64,000 nt of DNA from Ignavibacteria bacterium (GTDB lineage: Bacteria; Bacteroidota; Ignavibacteria; Tepidaquicellales; Tepidaquicellaceae), in contig JAEUSI010000003.1 in the NCBI GenBank assembly GCA_016788375.1, forward strand, positions 29,312-93,311, read 5' to 3'. Made by a program: the position numbers and the translations under genes. Under the pieces are notes generated by a model. It had not been told where the DNA came from, did not search any database, and worked only from the letters and a program-made list of their open reading frames with translations. Positions 8,603 through 17,448 of this stretch are shown here, in pieces. The stretch's first letter is position 1. Each line of letters starts with the position of its first letter.

Positions 8603-9853
8603 TTAATAATAACCTGTTTTGAAATTCTTTGCCGAAGAATACATTACAGCTTTATAACCCATATCATTTTTGAATATTAACGGCTTTACAAATTCGTCTG
8701 TAGTAAAATAAGTAGTATATTTCCTTACACTCCAGTTGAATTTTACGCTTCCGGATTTAAATTCTTTTCGCGATAAATATTCCAGATTAGTTTCTCTTTC
8801 GTTTGTAACCACATAAAAATTCATCGGGGGATCATTGCTTCTGAACTGAAGCACATATATGCCGGTGCCTGAACCGGAAGTATAAGAAAATCTTGTTCTG
8901 CCGTCAACCGCAAGCGAATTATCAGTAGGAGTCATGATTTCAGGCGGCTGTTCGGAATCGATTTTTGTTACCGAACCGGGTGAAACAAAAGTATAATTGA
9001 CAAATCCGGAACCGTTTTTCCTGTCTGCATATCCCGTGATTCTGATTTTAAAAGATACCGGTAATTTATCCGGAACCGTAATTTTAAGCTGAGATTCATT
9101 TCCTTCATTTTCATAAAACATAATTCCCGAGCCTTTGTCATAGTTGAATAAATTCGCCGAAAGAGAAAGCCCTTTGGAATCAAAACTGCTTTCAGGAAAA
9201 TAAACAGAAACATTTGCCGAAGAAAGCTTTTTGCCGGGTTTTGAAGTAATATTATATTCCTGATTTAAACTGCTTTTGACAACGGAAATATCCGTGAATT
9301 TAATTGTCTGAAAACCGGATTTATTTCTTACGATTAACACAAGCTGACCGCTGATTCTGTTCTGAAACATCGGCCAGCTGATTTTTAAAAAACTTGTACT
9401 GTCGCCTTCTGCAACATCTGTTTCATCCGAATATGAAACTTCCTGACTGATAAATTTCAGTATGCCGCTTTTCCCGTCTGTTAATTTCGGGAAATTTACT
9501 TTTGCCCTGACAATATTGAAATAATCTTCAACAGGATCTCCGAAAAACACAATTTCAGGATTTGATATGGATAGATTTTTATAAATGACTGCGGTCGAGT
9601 TTGTTCTTACAGCTACAGTTAAATCATATGGCGATTCGACATTCATAATATTAAACTTACCCGCAACATCTGTCTGGGTTTCCGAATCCCTGATAATAAC
9701 TTTTGCATAGGGAACGGGAAATCCGCGTTCATCAACTACTTTTCCGCTCACAAATGCTGTTCTGTCGCCGGATTTGTCAAATGATAATGCCTTATCAGCA
9801 TGTACAGTCAGAAAATACAGAATTATTGTTAAACTTGTAAAAATGAATTTCAT
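8603..9853 (-). CDS. secreted protein with carboxypeptidase-regulatory-like domain
   Basis: 416 residues with an N-terminal signal peptide (hydrophobic stretch to about residue 19). Residues about 34-85 form a carboxypeptidase-regulatory-like beta sandwich (S-G-K-V-V-D-E-R-G-F-P-V-P-Y-A-K-V then D-V-A-G-K-F-N-I), common in Bacteroidota surface and transport proteins. The remainder is beta-rich without a recognised catalytic motif, and there is no T9SS sorting domain. It is convergent with era, with the two stops only 4 bases apart. It is probably a periplasmic or surface structural or binding protein of unknown role. Confidence 0.75.
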   Translation of the reverse strand: MKFIFTSLTIILYFLTVHADKALSFDKSGDRTAFVSGKVVDERGFPVPYAKVIIRDSETQTDVAGKFNIMNVESPYDLTVAVRTNSTAVIYKNLSISNPEIVFFGDPVEDYFNIVRAKVNFPKLTDGKSGILKFISQEVSYSDETDVAEGDSTSFLKISWPMFQNRISGQLVLIVRNKSGFQTIKFTDISVVKSSLNQEYNITSKPGKKLSSANVSVYFPESSFDSKGLSLSANLFNYDKGSGIMFYENEGNESQLKITVPDKLPVSFKIRITGYADRKNGSGFVNYTFVSPGSVTKIDSEQPPEIMTPTDNSLAVDGRTRFSYTSGSGTGIYVLQFRSNDPPMNFYVVTNERETNLEYLSRKEFKSGSVKFNWSVRKYTTYFTTDEFVKPLIFKNDMGYKAVMYSSAKNFKTGYY

Positions 9854-10009
9854 ATAAAGAAAAAAATAATTGTATGAAATAAAATAATGTTAAAATTCAT
9901 TAAAAAAACTGTTGAAAAGCATAAATCCTAACATCTGCCTTTATTTTTAAAACAAATAAGACTAATTTAGTCCAAATTAAAATTCATTAAAGAAAACACA
10001 AGATTTCTA

Positions 10010-11455
10010 ATGGGAAATGAAACTGAAATTCTCGAAAAAGTAACATCCGGAGACTATAAATACGGATTTTATACGGATGTTGAAATGGATATTGCGCCGA
10101 AAGGGCTGAATGAAGAAATCATTAAAATGATTTCTTTAAAGAAACATGAAAACGAAAAAATGCTTGAATGGAGACTGAAAGCATACAAAATCTGGCTGGA
10201 AATGAAAGAGCCGAAATGGCCGAATGTTCATTATCCTCCGATTGATTACAATGAAATTATATACTACGCTGCGCCGACACATAAGAAAAAACTTAACAGC
10301 CTTGACGATCTTGATCCGGAAATTAAGAGAACATATGAAAAGCTCGGAATTCCTCTGGAAGAGCAGCTTATACTTGCCGGAGTTGCAGTAGATGCTGTAA
10401 TGGACAGTGTATCAGTTGCGACTACTTACAAGGAAAAGCTGGGCGAACTCGGAATAATTTTCTGTTCAATGAGCGAAGCCATTAAAGATCATCCGGAACT
10501 TGTAAAAAAATATCTCGGCAGTGTCGTTCCGCAGACGGATAATTTTTTTGCAGCACTGAATTCTGCCGTATTTACGGACGGATCGTTCGTTTACATTCCA
10601 AAAGGTGTCAGATGTCCGATGGAACTTTCCACATATTTCAGGATAAACGCCGAAAACACGGGACAGTTTGAAAGAACGCTGATAGTTGCCGATGTAGGCA
10701 GTTATGTCAGTTACCTTGAAGGATGCACAGCTCCGATGAGAGACGAGAATCAGCTTCATGCCGCGGTAGTTGAACTTATTGCGCTTGAAAATGCGGAGAT
10801 AAAATATTCTACTGTACAGAACTGGTATCCTGGCGACAAGGACGGCAAAGGCGGAATTTATAACTTTGTAACCAAGAGAGGTATATGTGCGGGAAATAAT
10901 TCCAAGATTTCCTGGACACAGGTTGAAACAGGTTCAGCTATTACGTGGAAGTATCCGAGTGTGATACTTAAAGGAGACAATTCAATCGGTGAATTTTATT
11001 CGGTTGCGCTTACGAACAATATGCAGCAGGCAGATACGGGAACAAAGATGATGCACATAGGTAAGAATACAAAAAGCAGAATTGTATCGAAGGGAATTTC
11101 GGCCGGAAAAAGTCAGAACAGTTACAGAGGTCTCGTGCAGGTAAGCAAAAGAGCCGAAAATGCTAGAAACTTTTCTCAGTGTGATTCACTTCTGATGGGT
11201 GATAAATGCGGTGCGCATACATTCCCTTATTTTGAAATCAAAAACAATTCCGCGCATGTAGAGCATGAAGCCACTACATCAAAGATCGGTGAAGACATAA
11301 TGTTTTACTGCAATCAGAGAGGTATTTCGGAAGAGGACGCAGTTGCTCTGATAGTGAACGGATATGCGAAGGAAGTTCTGAATCAGCTTCCGATGGAATT
11401 TGCCGTAGAGGCGCAGAAGCTGCTTGCAATTTCACTTGAGGGAAGCGTGGGGTAG
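10010..11455 (+). CDS. sufB: Fe-S cluster assembly protein SufB
   Basis: 481 residues, the normal SufB length. It has the SufB N-terminal Y-K-Y-G-F-Y-T-D-V block, the beta-helix core with Y-L-E-G-C-T-A-P, and the C-terminal [11 protein letters not shown] segment whose cysteine corresponds to the scaffold cysteine of E. coli SufB, then [10 protein letters not shown]. SufB forms the SufBC2D scaffold on which Fe-S clusters are built. It ends with the usual [11 protein letters not shown] terminus, so the inserted element just downstream has not damaged it. sufC and sufD follow after that insertion. Confidence 0.98.
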   Translation: MGNETEILEKVTSGDYKYGFYTDVEMDIAPKGLNEEIIKMISLKKHENEKMLEWRLKAYKIWLEMKEPKWPNVHYPPIDYNEIIYYAAPTHKKKLNSLDDLDPEIKRTYEKLGIPLEEQLILAGVAVDAVMDSVSVATTYKEKLGELGIIFCSMSEAIKDHPELVKKYLGSVVPQTDNFFAALNSAVFTDGSFVYIPKGVRCPMELSTYFRINAENTGQFERTLIVADVGSYVSYLEGCTAPMRDENQLHAAVVELIALENAEIKYSTVQNWYPGDKDGKGGIYNFVTKRGICAGNNSKISWTQVETGSAITWKYPSVILKGDNSIGEFYSVALTNNMQQADTGTKMMHIGKNTKSRIVSKGISAGKSQNSYRGLVQVSKRAENARNFSQCDSLLMGDKCGAHTFPYFEIKNNSAHVEHEATTSKIGEDIMFYCNQRGISEEDAVALIVNGYAKEVLNQLPMEFAVEAQKLLAISLEGSVG

Positions 11456-11461
11456 CTTTCA

Positions 11462-11485
11462 CCACAAAGACACCAAGGCACAAAG
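11462..11485 (+). repeat. left inverted repeat of GxxExxY cassette
   Basis: This 24-base segment is built of three 8-base units of the form NCACAAAG (the middle one reads ACACCAAG). It starts 6 bases after the sufB stop. It matches the reverse complement of 11929-11952 at 21 of 24 positions by eye. Together they bound the GxxExxY gene. Confidence 0.85.
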
Positions 11486-11504
11486 AAAAACAATATTAAT
11501 TCAT

Positions 11505-11900
11505 ATGAATAATTTTAAGGAACTATCAAATGATGAAGAAAGGATTGGGAAAGAGATTGTTGATTGTGCTTATAAAGTTCATTCTAACTTAGGTCCGGGA
11601 TTGCTTGAGAAAATTTATGAAACGTGTTTCTGCCATGAACTCAAAAAGAAGAGTTTAAAGTTTTATTCACAAGTTAGTATTCCTATCAGATATGATGGTT
11701 TGATTTTCGATGAAGGTTTTAGAATTGATGTTTTGATTGAAGACAAAGTAATTTGTGAATTGAAAGCGGTAAAAGAAATCAATCCTGTTTATGAAGCACA
11801 GGTATTGACCTATTTGAAATTTACAAATAAAAGACTTGGGTTTTTAATCAATTTTAATGTTCCTTTGATCAAAAACGGAATTAAAAGAATCATTTTATAA
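11505..11900 (+). CDS. GxxExxY protein (PD-(D/E)XK-like)
   Basis: 131 residues from the ATG at 11505. A longer frame back to 11424 would only translate the end of sufB and the repeat. The family motif G-L-L-E-K-I-Y lies at residues 32-38. A nuclease-like core follows with D75 (F-R-I-D-V-L) and E85-L-K87 (C-E-L-K-A-V), matching the D...ExK pattern of the PD-(D/E)XK superfamily. The biochemical role of GxxExxY proteins is not established. The gene sits between sufB and sufC, flanked by inverted repeats, and looks like a small mobile cassette that landed in the operon. No partner transposase is present. Confidence 0.9.
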   Translation: MNNFKELSNDEERIGKEIVDCAYKVHSNLGPGLLEKIYETCFCHELKKKSLKFYSQVSIPIRYDGLIFDEGFRIDVLIEDKVICELKAVKEINPVYEAQVLTYLKFTNKRLGFLINFNVPLIKNGIKRIIL

Positions 11901-11928
11901 ATTAATTACTGAGGACGGATATACAAAA

Positions 11929-11952
11929 CTTTGTGTCTTCGTGCCTTTGTGG
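11929..11952 (-). repeat. right inverted repeat of GxxExxY cassette
   Basis: The reverse complement of these bases has the same three-octamer CACAAAG pattern as 11462-11485, with three mismatches. It ends 17 bases before the sufC ATG. Read in one frame it gives the artefactual peptide C-L-R-A-F-V-V-K that appears to lengthen SufC. Confidence 0.85.
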
Positions 11953-11969
11953 TAAAAATTGAAATAATT

Positions 11970-12743
11970 ATGTTAACAATAAAAAACTTAAAAGCAAAAA
12001 TAGCAACAGAAGAAGGCGAAAAGGAAATTCTTAAGGGAATTGATCTGAAAGTAAACGCCGGTGAAATACATGCAATCATGGGACCTAACGGTTCGGGTAA
12101 AAGCACGCTGGCTTCCGTGCTGACAGGCAGGGAAGGCTATGAAGTTACCGAAGGCGAAGTAATATTTGAAAAAAAGAATCTTCTTGATGAATCTCCCGAA
12201 GACAGGGCGAGACTCGGAATATTTCTTGCATTTCAGTATCCGGTTGAAATTCCCGGCGTATCAAACACTAACTTCCTTAAAACCGCAATCAATGAAATCA
12301 GAAAGTCAAAAGGCGAAGAACCGATGAGTTCGGTTGATTTCCTTAAACTTATAAAGGAAAAAGCAAAGCTTGTCGGACTCGATCCTCAGATGATAAGTCG
12401 TTATGTCAACGTAGGATTTTCCGGCGGTGAAAAAAAGCGGAATGAAATTTTTCAGCTTGCAATGCTGAATCCGAAGCTGTCGATTCTTGACGAAACGGAT
12501 TCCGGGCTTGATATAGACGCGCTCAGAACCGTCGCAGACGGAGTGAACAAGCTCAGGACAAAAGACAATGCATTTATTGTAATAACTCATTATCAGAGAC
12601 TCCTTGATTACATTGTTCCGGATTTTGTACACGTAATGTACGACGGTAAAATCGTGAAGTCGGGTGACAAGGATCTTGCGCTTCATCTTGAAGAACACGG
12701 CTATGACTGGATTACAAATGATAAAAACGCAGTCACCGTTTAA
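11970..12743 (+). CDS. sufC: Fe-S cluster assembly ATPase SufC
   Basis: 257 residues from the ATG at 11970. An earlier in-frame ATG at 11931 lies inside the inverted repeat and is rejected. The Walker A G-P-N-G-S-G-K-S-T is at 38-46, the ABC signature S-G-G-E-K-K-R at 151-157, and Walker B ends I-L-D-E-T-D-S-G-L-D, the SufC variant. SufC hydrolyses ATP to drive shape changes in the SufBCD scaffold. The spacing to sufB has been enlarged to about 510 bases by the inserted element, and the leader in front of sufC now derives from the repeat, so its expression may depend on readthrough. Confidence 0.97.
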   Translation: MLTIKNLKAKIATEEGEKEILKGIDLKVNAGEIHAIMGPNGSGKSTLASVLTGREGYEVTEGEVIFEKKNLLDESPEDRARLGIFLAFQYPVEIPGVSNTNFLKTAINEIRKSKGEEPMSSVDFLKLIKEKAKLVGLDPQMISRYVNVGFSGGEKKRNEIFQLAMLNPKLSILDETDSGLDIDALRTVADGVNKLRTKDNAFIVITHYQRLLDYIVPDFVHVMYDGKIVKSGDKDLALHLEEHGYDWITNDKNAVTV

Positions 12744-12765
12744 ACTTAACCTTTAACATTTTAAA

Positions 12766-14106
12766 ATGAATAACGAAGAAACAGAAAAAACTGATTTAAA
12801 AGCAAAACTTCTTAATAATTTCAGGGATTTTGAAAAGAATCTTAACGGAGATGCAGCCGGCATTATTCACGAAAAAAGAAAGGACGCGATAAAATATTTT
12901 GAGACGCTCGGTTTTCCCGTAAAAAAACTTGAAGAATGGAAATACACAAACCTTACTCCTGCTCTCAAACATACGTTCAAAAATCCTTTGGAAGAATATA
13001 CTTCAGCGCTGTCAGAAAACGACATTAAGGATTTTCTGATTAAAAAAGAAAATGTAAACCTTCTTGTTTTTGTAAACGGGCAGTTTGAAAGAAAGCTTTC
13101 GAAGATATGCAGCAAAAACGACAATGTTTTTATAGGAAGTTTTTCGGACGGGATGAAAACACACCGTGATATTATCGAAAGTCATTTTTCAAAATACGTA
13201 AACTATACAAACAGCGGGCTTACTGCTCTCAACACTGCATTTGCAGGAGAAGGATGCTTTGTTTATGCAGGAAAAGGAGAACAGATAAGCGAGCCGGTTC
13301 ACATTCTCTGCATTTCGGATGCGCGGGAGGAAGTTTACTTTTCACAGTTGAGAAATTTAATTGTTGCCGAAGACAATTCTTCGGTAAACATAGCAGAAGA
13401 TTATTATACAATCGGAGATAAACACAGCTTTACAAACACTGTTACGGAAATATTCTGCGAAAAAAATTCGGGAGTAGAGCATTACAAAATTCAGAATGAG
13501 GGACCGAATGCATATTACACCGGCACTACTCAGGTACATCAGGAAAAAGACAGCAGATATTCCGATACGACAATTTCATGGGGAGGCGCGATAATAAGGA
13601 ACGATCTTAATTCAGTATTCGAGGGTACGAATACTGAATGTCATTTTTACGGATTGTATTTGTTATCGGGAAAGCAGCATGTTGACAATCACACATTCGC
13701 CGATCATAAGTCCCCGAATTGTTACAGCAACGAGCTTTATAAGGGAATACTTGATGATAATTCAACCGGAGTCTTTAACGGTAAGATAATGGTTCGTCCT
13801 GATGCTCAGAAGACAAACGCTTATCAGTCAAATAACAACATACTTATCTCAGATGATTCGACAATTTATTCAAAACCTCAGCTTGAGATATTTGCCGATG
13901 ACGTAAAATGCAGTCACGGCGCGACTTCGGGACAGCTGAATGAAGATGAAATGTTTTATCTGCAGTCAAGAGGAATAGGCAGGGAAAATGCTAGAACACT
14001 TTTGCTTTACGCTTATGCGAGCGATGTAATTGATTCGATAAAGTTTGGTGAACTGAAAGAGATGATTGAAATTAAATTGGAAAAGAAGCTGAAGAAGGGA
14101 GACTAG
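12766..14106 (+). CDS. sufD: Fe-S cluster assembly protein SufD
   Basis: 446 residues. The N-terminal helical part has E-E-W-K-Y-T-N-L, typical of SufD. The C-terminal SUF beta-helix has N-A-Y-Q-S-N-N-N-I-L-I-S and K-C-S-H-G-A-T-S-G-Q-L, whose histidine corresponds to the cluster-binding histidine of E. coli SufD. With SufB and SufC it forms the scaffold complex. It follows sufC by 22 bases. The cysteine desulfurase and SufE/SufU genes that often come next are absent here; a secreted repeat protein follows instead. Confidence 0.97.
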   Translation: MNNEETEKTDLKAKLLNNFRDFEKNLNGDAAGIIHEKRKDAIKYFETLGFPVKKLEEWKYTNLTPALKHTFKNPLEEYTSALSENDIKDFLIKKENVNLLVFVNGQFERKLSKICSKNDNVFIGSFSDGMKTHRDIIESHFSKYVNYTNSGLTALNTAFAGEGCFVYAGKGEQISEPVHILCISDAREEVYFSQLRNLIVAEDNSSVNIAEDYYTIGDKHSFTNTVTEIFCEKNSGVEHYKIQNEGPNAYYTGTTQVHQEKDSRYSDTTISWGGAIIRNDLNSVFEGTNTECHFYGLYLLSGKQHVDNHTFADHKSPNCYSNELYKGILDDNSTGVFNGKIMVRPDAQKTNAYQSNNNILISDDSTIYSKPQLEIFADDVKCSHGATSGQLNEDEMFYLQSRGIGRENARTLLLYAYASDVIDSIKFGELKEMIEIKLEKKLKKGD

Positions 14107-14145
14107 TTTTTCATAAACATGAAATGTTAACAATAAATCAATTGT

Positions 14146-15720
14146 ATGAAAACAGATATTACATTTATTATTTTATCCCTTCTTTTAACTTTAAATTTAA
14201 AAGCTCAAGTAACTCAACAATGGGTCGCAAACTATAACGGACCGGGAAATTCAGGTGATTTCGCAGAATCGATTGTATCAGACGGCTCAGGTAATGTTTA
14301 TGTGACAGGTGAAAGTTACAGATTACCCTCTACTGACTATGCTACTATAAAATATAATTCCGCAGGTATTCAGCAATGGGTGGCAATATATACCGGACCG
14401 GGTATTGGAAGTAATGTTCCAGTAGCAATTGTTGCTGACGGTTCAGGCAATGTATATGTAACAGGATACAGTTATGGCGGTGAAACAGGAATTGATTATG
14501 CTACAATAAAATACAATTCATCAGGTGATTCAGTCTGGGTGAAAAGATATAACGGAACAGGAAATTCAAGTGACTATACTTCTTCGATTGCATTAGACAG
14601 TTCCGGCAATGTATATGTAACAGGGACTAGCATAGGCAACGGTACAAACTTTGATTATGTAACCATAAAATACAATTCAGTTGGAGTACAGCAATGGGTT
14701 GCAAGATATAACGGACCCGGAAATTCAGGTGATTATGCCAATTCAATTGCAGCAGATGACGCAGGCAATGTTTATGTAACAGGAAGCTGCAGAGATAATA
14801 CAGGTTTACTTGACTATGCTACAGTAAAATACAATTCAGAAGGAGTACAGCAATGGGTCTCGGTATATACCGGTCCGATAAACTCAGATGAAAAAGCAGA
14901 GTCGATTTCAGTAGATAACGCAGGCAATGTTTGTATAACAGGTTCCAGTGAAGGTACCGGCATTTCTTATTATGCTACAATAAAATACAATTCAGAAGGA
15001 GTACAGCAATGGGTTGCAAGATATGAAAATGGAGCTGCTAATTCGATTGCATTGGACGGAGCAGGCAATGTTTATGTGACAGGATTCAGCAATGGCATTG
15101 GAACATCAAATGATTATGCAACAATAAAATACAATCCTTCTGGAATACAGCAATGGGTAACAAGATATAACGGACCGGGAAATTCAGATGACAGGGTTAA
15201 ATCACTTGCACTGGATGGTTCAGGTAATGTTTATGTAACAGGATCGAGTGATGGCTACGCAACAATAAAATATAATTCAGATGGAATTCAGCAATGGGTT
15301 GCAAGAGATGACAATGGAGCTGCTAATTCGATTGCATTAGACGGAGCAGGTAATGTTTATGTGACAGGCAGCGGGACAGGTATTGGCGGTACTGACTATA
15401 AGACAATTAAATATTCACAATCGGTAGGCATCAGTCAAATATCTTCGGGAGTTCCTGAGATATTCTTTTTATCACAAAACTATCCGAACCCATTCAATCC
15501 CACAACCAGCATAGAATTTTCTTTACCTGAAAATTCATTTGTAAAGTTAAAAGTTATTGATATAACAGGGAAAGAAGTTTCAAATTTGGTAAATGAAAAT
15601 TTTTCTGCAGGAACATTTCGATATGAATTTAACGGAAAAAATCTTCCAAGCGGAGTTTATTATTATAAACTGGAAACCGGAAACTTTTCCCAAACAAAAA
15701 AAATGCTCTTAATAAAATAA
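14146..15720 (+). CDS. SBBP-repeat beta-propeller protein with T9SS sorting domain
   Basis: 524 residues. The signal peptide is at about residues 1-20, ending L-K-A-Q. Residues about 25-430 carry eight copies of a unit of about 45-55 residues containing S-G-N-V-Y-V-T-G and D-Y-A-T-I-K-Y-N, the SBBP (beta-propeller) repeat. The last 75 residues are a type IX secretion sorting domain with Q-N-Y-P-N-P-F-N-P-T-T, a G-K-E-V block and a K-K-M-L-L-I-K terminus. The protein should cross the outer membrane by T9SS and be attached or released. It begins a run of four such genes. Function is unknown; adhesive or binding roles are guesses. Confidence 0.9.
   Translation: MKTDITFIILSLLLTLNLKAQVTQQWVANYNGPGNSGDFAESIVSDGSGNVYVTGESYRLPSTDYATIKYNSAGIQQWVAIYTGPGIGSNVPVAIVADGSGNVYVTGYSYGGETGIDYATIKYNSSGDSVWVKRYNGTGNSSDYTSSIALDSSGNVYVTGTSIGNGTNFDYVTIKYNSVGVQQWVARYNGPGNSGDYANSIAADDAGNVYVTGSCRDNTGLLDYATVKYNSEGVQQWVSVYTGPINSDEKAESISVDNAGNVCITGSSEGTGISYYATIKYNSEGVQQWVARYENGAANSIALDGAGNVYVTGFSNGIGTSNDYATIKYNPSGIQQWVTRYNGPGNSDDRVKSLALDGSGNVYVTGSSDGYATIKYNSDGIQQWVARDDNGAANSIALDGAGNVYVTGSGTGIGGTDYKTIKYSQSVGISQISSGVPEIFFLSQNYPNPFNPTTSIEFSLPENSFVKLKVIDITGKEVSNLVNENFSAGTFRYEFNGKNLPSGVYYYKLETGNFSQTKKMLLIK
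14206..15420 (+). repeat. intragenic SBBP DNA repeats
   Basis: Units of about 130-170 bases recur within the SBBP gene, sharing runs such as GGCAATGTTTATGTAACAGG and ATAAAATACAATTCAG. Similarity at DNA level suggests recent expansion or conversion. The region is a likely site of length variation and of assembly collapse. Confidence 0.75.
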
Positions 15721-15756
15721 TTTTGGAAACTTTAGAATTGCATAAAGATATTGTAA

Positions 15757-15815
15757 GCCCCTGTTAGTGTTTAGCGAGTTCTGCGTTCTGTCAGAACGAG
15801 CGTCACCTACAGGCA
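15757..15815. repeat. palindromic intergenic element
   Basis: This lies between two T9SS genes. The inner arms CGTTCTG and CAGAACG (15784-15790 and 15792-15798) pair perfectly around one base. The outer arms CCTGTTAGTG (15760-15769) and CACCTACAGG (15804-15813) pair with two mismatches. It could be a terminator-like hairpin, although no T run follows, or a REP-type dispersed palindrome. Confidence 0.5.
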
Positions 15816-15882
15816 TATTCTTATTATCATAAAATATATAATGGTTTTGATTTTCAATGTGATTATATTTCTGCAAAACTAA

Positions 15883-17367
15883 TTGATAAAATTAAATAAT
15901 AAACGAGTGAAAACGCTTTTAAAAATATTCTTATTTCTTATTATTGTATCAAATATCTCAACTATACTTTCTCAACCTATCAATTGGCAAAAACTATATA
16001 ACGGCCCAAATCGTGGAGCTGATTTAGGTTATGGTGTTTGTCAAACCAATGATAAGAATTTTGTTTTAGTTGGTTCTACGAGAACCCCTATGTTTACAAT
16101 GTACGTTTTAAAAATAGATCAATATGGCGATACGTTATGGACAAAAATTATCAGCTCGAGTTCCCTAGTTAGTGATATTTATACAGTTGCGCCAGCAAAG
16201 GATGGGGGATGTGTATTTTCAGGATATTCGGATAGTGCATTCTCCATAAAGTTAGATAATTTTGGCAATATCATTTGGAACAAAAAATATCAAAGGAGAA
16301 ATGTGCAATGTTACAAGATAATCGAAACGCTCGATAGTGGATTTATTGGCTGTGGAAGAATTATTGGGGAGGGTGGTTATATATTTAAAATAAATAAAAA
16401 TGGAGATTTTGAATTTGACAAATTATTTCCTGATGAATACTTAGCATTTAAATCAATTGACATTGCTCATAATTCCGGATATATAGTTTGCGGAACAATA
16501 TACAATACCCCTGTATTAGATACAGCAAAAGCCTATGTTTTAAGAATTAATAAAACTGGTGACGTTATTTGGGAAAAGAGATATTATGAACTTTTAGGTT
16601 TAAGTGGAAAGGTTATAAAAAACACTGGTTCAGGATATATTTTATGCGGGGGAGCATCGATATACTTTAATCCAAAACCAACAGAAACATTGGCTACTAA
16701 GTATTTTATGAAACTGGATACTTCAGGGAATCAGATTTATTTTAAAGAATTTAAAACAGTAGAGACTCAATACCTTGGAGATTTTCAAACAATTAACAAA
16801 AACCAATTTTTATTTATTGGCGGTATTGATTCCACGCAAACAACGATTATAACAACTAATGGACTTTTAACTATAACGGATAGCTTAGGAAACATTATTA
16901 ATGAAAGAACTTATCAAAGTACAAGATATATTGAACTTGAATCAGGTATAGTAACGGGCAATAATGAAATAATTGCAGTTGGAACTTGGGGTGTAGGACC
17001 TTCATTCAATCATGATGATATTTATGCTATCAAAACTGACAGTAATTTGTTTGCGAACCCTGTTGTTCGTATAATAAATCAAAATAGTGTCCTTCCAAAT
17101 GAGTTTGTACTTTTTCAGAATTATCCAAACCCATTCAACCCAAGAACAATTATTAGTTACAATTTACCTAATGGGCTTAATGGAATTGTCACATTAAAAA
17201 TATTCAATATACTTGGTAAAGAAATCATAACTCTGGTAAATGAAAAGCAAAATGTAGGAAATCATTCAATTGAATTTCATGGTGATAATCTGCCAAGTGG
17301 AATTTATTTTTACAAGATACAATCCGGAATATATTCAGATATTAAGAAAATGGTTTTACTAAGGTGA
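15883..17367 (+). CDS. secreted propeller-like protein with T9SS sorting domain
   Basis: 494 residues from a TTG at 15883; a GTG at 15907 gives an equally good signal peptide and may be the true start. After the signal, residues about 30-400 hold repeated blocks (G-D-T-L-W-T-K, D-G-G-C-V-F-S-G, G-N-I-I-W-N-K-K, D-S-G-F-I-G-C-G) like those of T9SS proteins predicted to fold as beta-propellers. The C-terminal 75 residues are the sorting domain (N-Y-P-N-P-F-N-P-R-T to K-K-M-V-L-L-R). Glutamine codons are almost all CAA (14 against 2 CAG by my count), opposite to dnaB in this window, which suggests a different history. No catalytic motif is seen. Confidence 0.82.
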   Translation: MIKLNNKRVKTLLKIFLFLIIVSNISTILSQPINWQKLYNGPNRGADLGYGVCQTNDKNFVLVGSTRTPMFTMYVLKIDQYGDTLWTKIISSSSLVSDIYTVAPAKDGGCVFSGYSDSAFSIKLDNFGNIIWNKKYQRRNVQCYKIIETLDSGFIGCGRIIGEGGYIFKINKNGDFEFDKLFPDEYLAFKSIDIAHNSGYIVCGTIYNTPVLDTAKAYVLRINKTGDVIWEKRYYELLGLSGKVIKNTGSGYILCGGASIYFNPKPTETLATKYFMKLDTSGNQIYFKEFKTVETQYLGDFQTINKNQFLFIGGIDSTQTTIITTNGLLTITDSLGNIINERTYQSTRYIELESGIVTGNNEIIAVGTWGVGPSFNHDDIYAIKTDSNLFANPVVRIINQNSVLPNEFVLFQNYPNPFNPRTIISYNLPNGLNGIVTLKIFNILGKEIITLVNEKQNVGNHSIEFHGDNLPSGIYFYKIQSGIYSDIKKMVLLR

Positions 17368-17448
17368 TGATCATAATAATGTGAAACATTGATGAAATAT
17401 TTACTTTCCTTAAATTATTATTTTTGAATTCAAAACAATAAATTTGTT

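Larger units (their letters stand above)
11459..11955 (+). mobile_element. GxxExxY cassette with terminal inverted repeats
   Basis: About 500 bases made of a left inverted repeat, one GxxExxY gene and a right inverted repeat, inserted exactly between sufB and sufC, which are otherwise expected to be adjacent. Both arms carry three octamer units of NCACAAAG type. I found no obvious target duplication at the outer ends. The element has no transposase, so movement would need an enzyme supplied in trans or an unknown mechanism. Mobility is inference from the structure and context. Confidence 0.65.

Noticed and set aside
11931..11969. N-terminal extension of SufC reading C-L-R-A-F-V-V-K
   Set aside because: These bases are the right inverted repeat of the GxxExxY cassette; the SufC homology begins at the ATG at 11970.
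14206..15420. Regularly spaced repeats considered as a CRISPR array
   Set aside because: They are in-frame protein repeats (SBBP) within a coding gene, and spacers are not unique.
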